Shown piece after piece: positions 4,646 to 5,438 of a stretch of DNA of 5,438 nucleotides. The first letter of the stretch is position 1. Every line of letters begins with the position of its first letter. The notes under the pieces are model-generated. The model ran no database searches and was not told the origin of the DNA. It was given only the letters and a program-made list of their open reading frames with translations. A program made the position numbers and the translations under genes. Location of the stretch: positions 1-5,438 of the forward strand of contig JANWIB010000102.1 of assembly GCA_025450155.1 (NCBI GenBank). The letters run 5' to 3'. This DNA is from Sphingobacteriaceae bacterium. GTDB lineage: Bacteria; Bacteroidota; Bacteroidia; Sphingobacteriales; Sphingobacteriaceae.

Positions 4646-5438
4646 TCAGAGAGAAGTAAAAGAACCTTTGAAACTTTTAACCATATCCGTTACCACTTCA
4701 ATTAACCTTCGCTGTTCTTCAAAATGCTCATGCTGTATTTCAATATTAACGTAAGGTATATTATTCAATTGGGCATAAACCGATAAAGAACCATCATTAG
4801 GCCCTTTGGTGCTTTGATAAATTACATTAAGATTGTGTTCTTTCAAATAGTTAAAAAATCGCATATCGGTAACCAATAATAAATCATCCGGATCCATTTC
4901 TGGATTAATATGAAGCTTACCTGTCGTTTTTGCCAGCGTTTTTCCAGGCAAATAATCACGAATAGAAAATTTCTCATCCGTATTGTTATGAAGCGTTATA
5001 ATAGTTTCAGAACGATCCAAATCATACGCTTTCAATAAATTCAATCCAAAAGTTCTTACAATTTTTACAGCTCCGGGGGTAATTGGACCGAGAGAAAACT
5101 TTTTTAGAATGGGCCTCAAACCCGATTCAGTATAGATACCATTCGGGTCGAACTCATATTTCTTAGTATTATAGTAAAAAGTAATATTACGTACATCACC
5201 GTATTGAAGCTCCAACAGTTGCCCTCCGTTTGTGCGTATAAAGTCCAGAGCAGCGGCTATACCTGTATTTTCATTATCATGAATAACTATAAATTTGTTC
5301 TTGCTATCCCCATAGCTATGTTTTACCAAGCTAACCTGTTTTTCTTTTAAACAAAAATAGGTAGTATCCAAAGAAAGTGAGGTGGTATCTAAATTAGCCT
5401 TTAAGCCGACAGAGTCTTGCGCTGTTACACTGTATGCA
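4646..5438 (-). CDS. Secreted protein with M14-like zinc-hydrolase residue pattern (5' end beyond the window)
   Basis: The reading frame is open to the right edge (264 codons visible), and the true start lies outside. The first visible residues, AYSVTAQDS, look like the end of a signal peptide with cleavage after VTA, so the protein is probably exported. I do not recognise a named family. Numbering from the TTG-encoded residue at 5371, the domain holds FIVIHDNENT (27-36, with an HxxE pair H31/E34), GDVRN (58-62), EFDPNGIYT (73-81), IITLHNN (124-130, H128), DGSLSVYAQL (193-202) and VNIEIQHEH (208-216, E211). The order HxxE, Arg/Asn, His, Tyr, Glu mirrors the zinc ligands and catalytic residues of M14 carboxypeptidases and succinylglutamate desuccinylases. 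A zinc-dependent peptidase or amidase in the periplasm is therefore inferred, with an unknown substrate. The OmpA-like gene lies 107 bases downstream with its own promoter. Confidence 0.8.
   Translation of the reverse strand, partial: AYSVTAQDSVGLKANLDTTSLSLDTTYFCLKEKQVSLVKHSYGDSKNKFIVIHDNENTGIAAALDFIRTNGGQLLELQYGDVRNITFYYNTKKYEFDPNGIYTESGLRPILKKFSLGPITPGAVKIVRTFGLNLLKAYDLDRSETIITLHNNTDEKFSIRDYLPGKTLAKTTGKLHINPEMDPDDLLLVTDMRFFNYLKEHNLNVIYQSTKGPNDGSLSVYAQLNNIPYVNIEIQHEHFEEQRRLIEVVTDMVKSFKGSFTSL

Noticed and set aside
1..5438. Mobile elements, CRISPR arrays, defence or toxin-antitoxin systems, RNA genes
   Set aside because: No transposase, integrase, regular direct repeats, terminal inverted repeats, tRNA-like cloverleaf or rRNA segment was seen on either strand.

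Overview
The window most likely comes from the chromosome of a Bacteroidetes bacterium, probably a Sphingobacteriaceae or Pedobacter-like organism. The DNA is AT-rich and the start codons lack clear Shine-Dalgarno sequences. Two promoters match the Bacteroidetes sigma-ABfr pattern (TTTG or TTG, 19 bp, TAnnTTTG). Several protein families present are typical of the phylum. No mobile element, CRISPR array, tRNA or rRNA gene was seen.

Left part (1-3022). A PLP-dependent aminotransferase gene runs leftward out of the window (479 to beyond 1). Diverging from it is a 131-residue Bacteroidetes protein of unknown function (568-963). It is followed on the same strand by a multi-pass membrane protein of the NagX/HGSNAT-like family (1068-2228), a possible terminator, and a DUF1275 (YoaK-type) membrane protein (2300-3022). 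These three plus-strand genes have gaps of 104 and 71 bases, and no convincing promoter was found in front of any of them.

Right part (3031-5438). All genes run leftward. Read in their direction of transcription, they are: a secreted protein, cut by the window edge, whose conserved-looking residues follow the order of an M14-type zinc carboxypeptidase (beyond 5438 to 4646); a short OmpA-family peptidoglycan-associated lipoprotein (4538-4023) with its own promoter and a strong terminator; then a two-gene unit of a PhnA-domain protein (3866-3648) and an unnamed histidine-containing membrane protein (3603-3031). That unit meets the DUF1275 gene tail to tail, with only 8 bases between stop codons.

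How the genes relate. Three of them plausibly concern the cell envelope: the NagX-like protein (amino-sugar handling), the OmpA-like lipoprotein (peptidoglycan anchoring) and the putative exported metallohydrolase. I see no evidence that the window is one functional system. The most notable points are the M14-like residue pattern in an otherwise unrecognised secreted protein, the near-perfect promoter that would give the PhnA-domain gene an essentially leaderless mRNA, and the replacement of the canonical DAP-binding aspartate in the OmpA domain.
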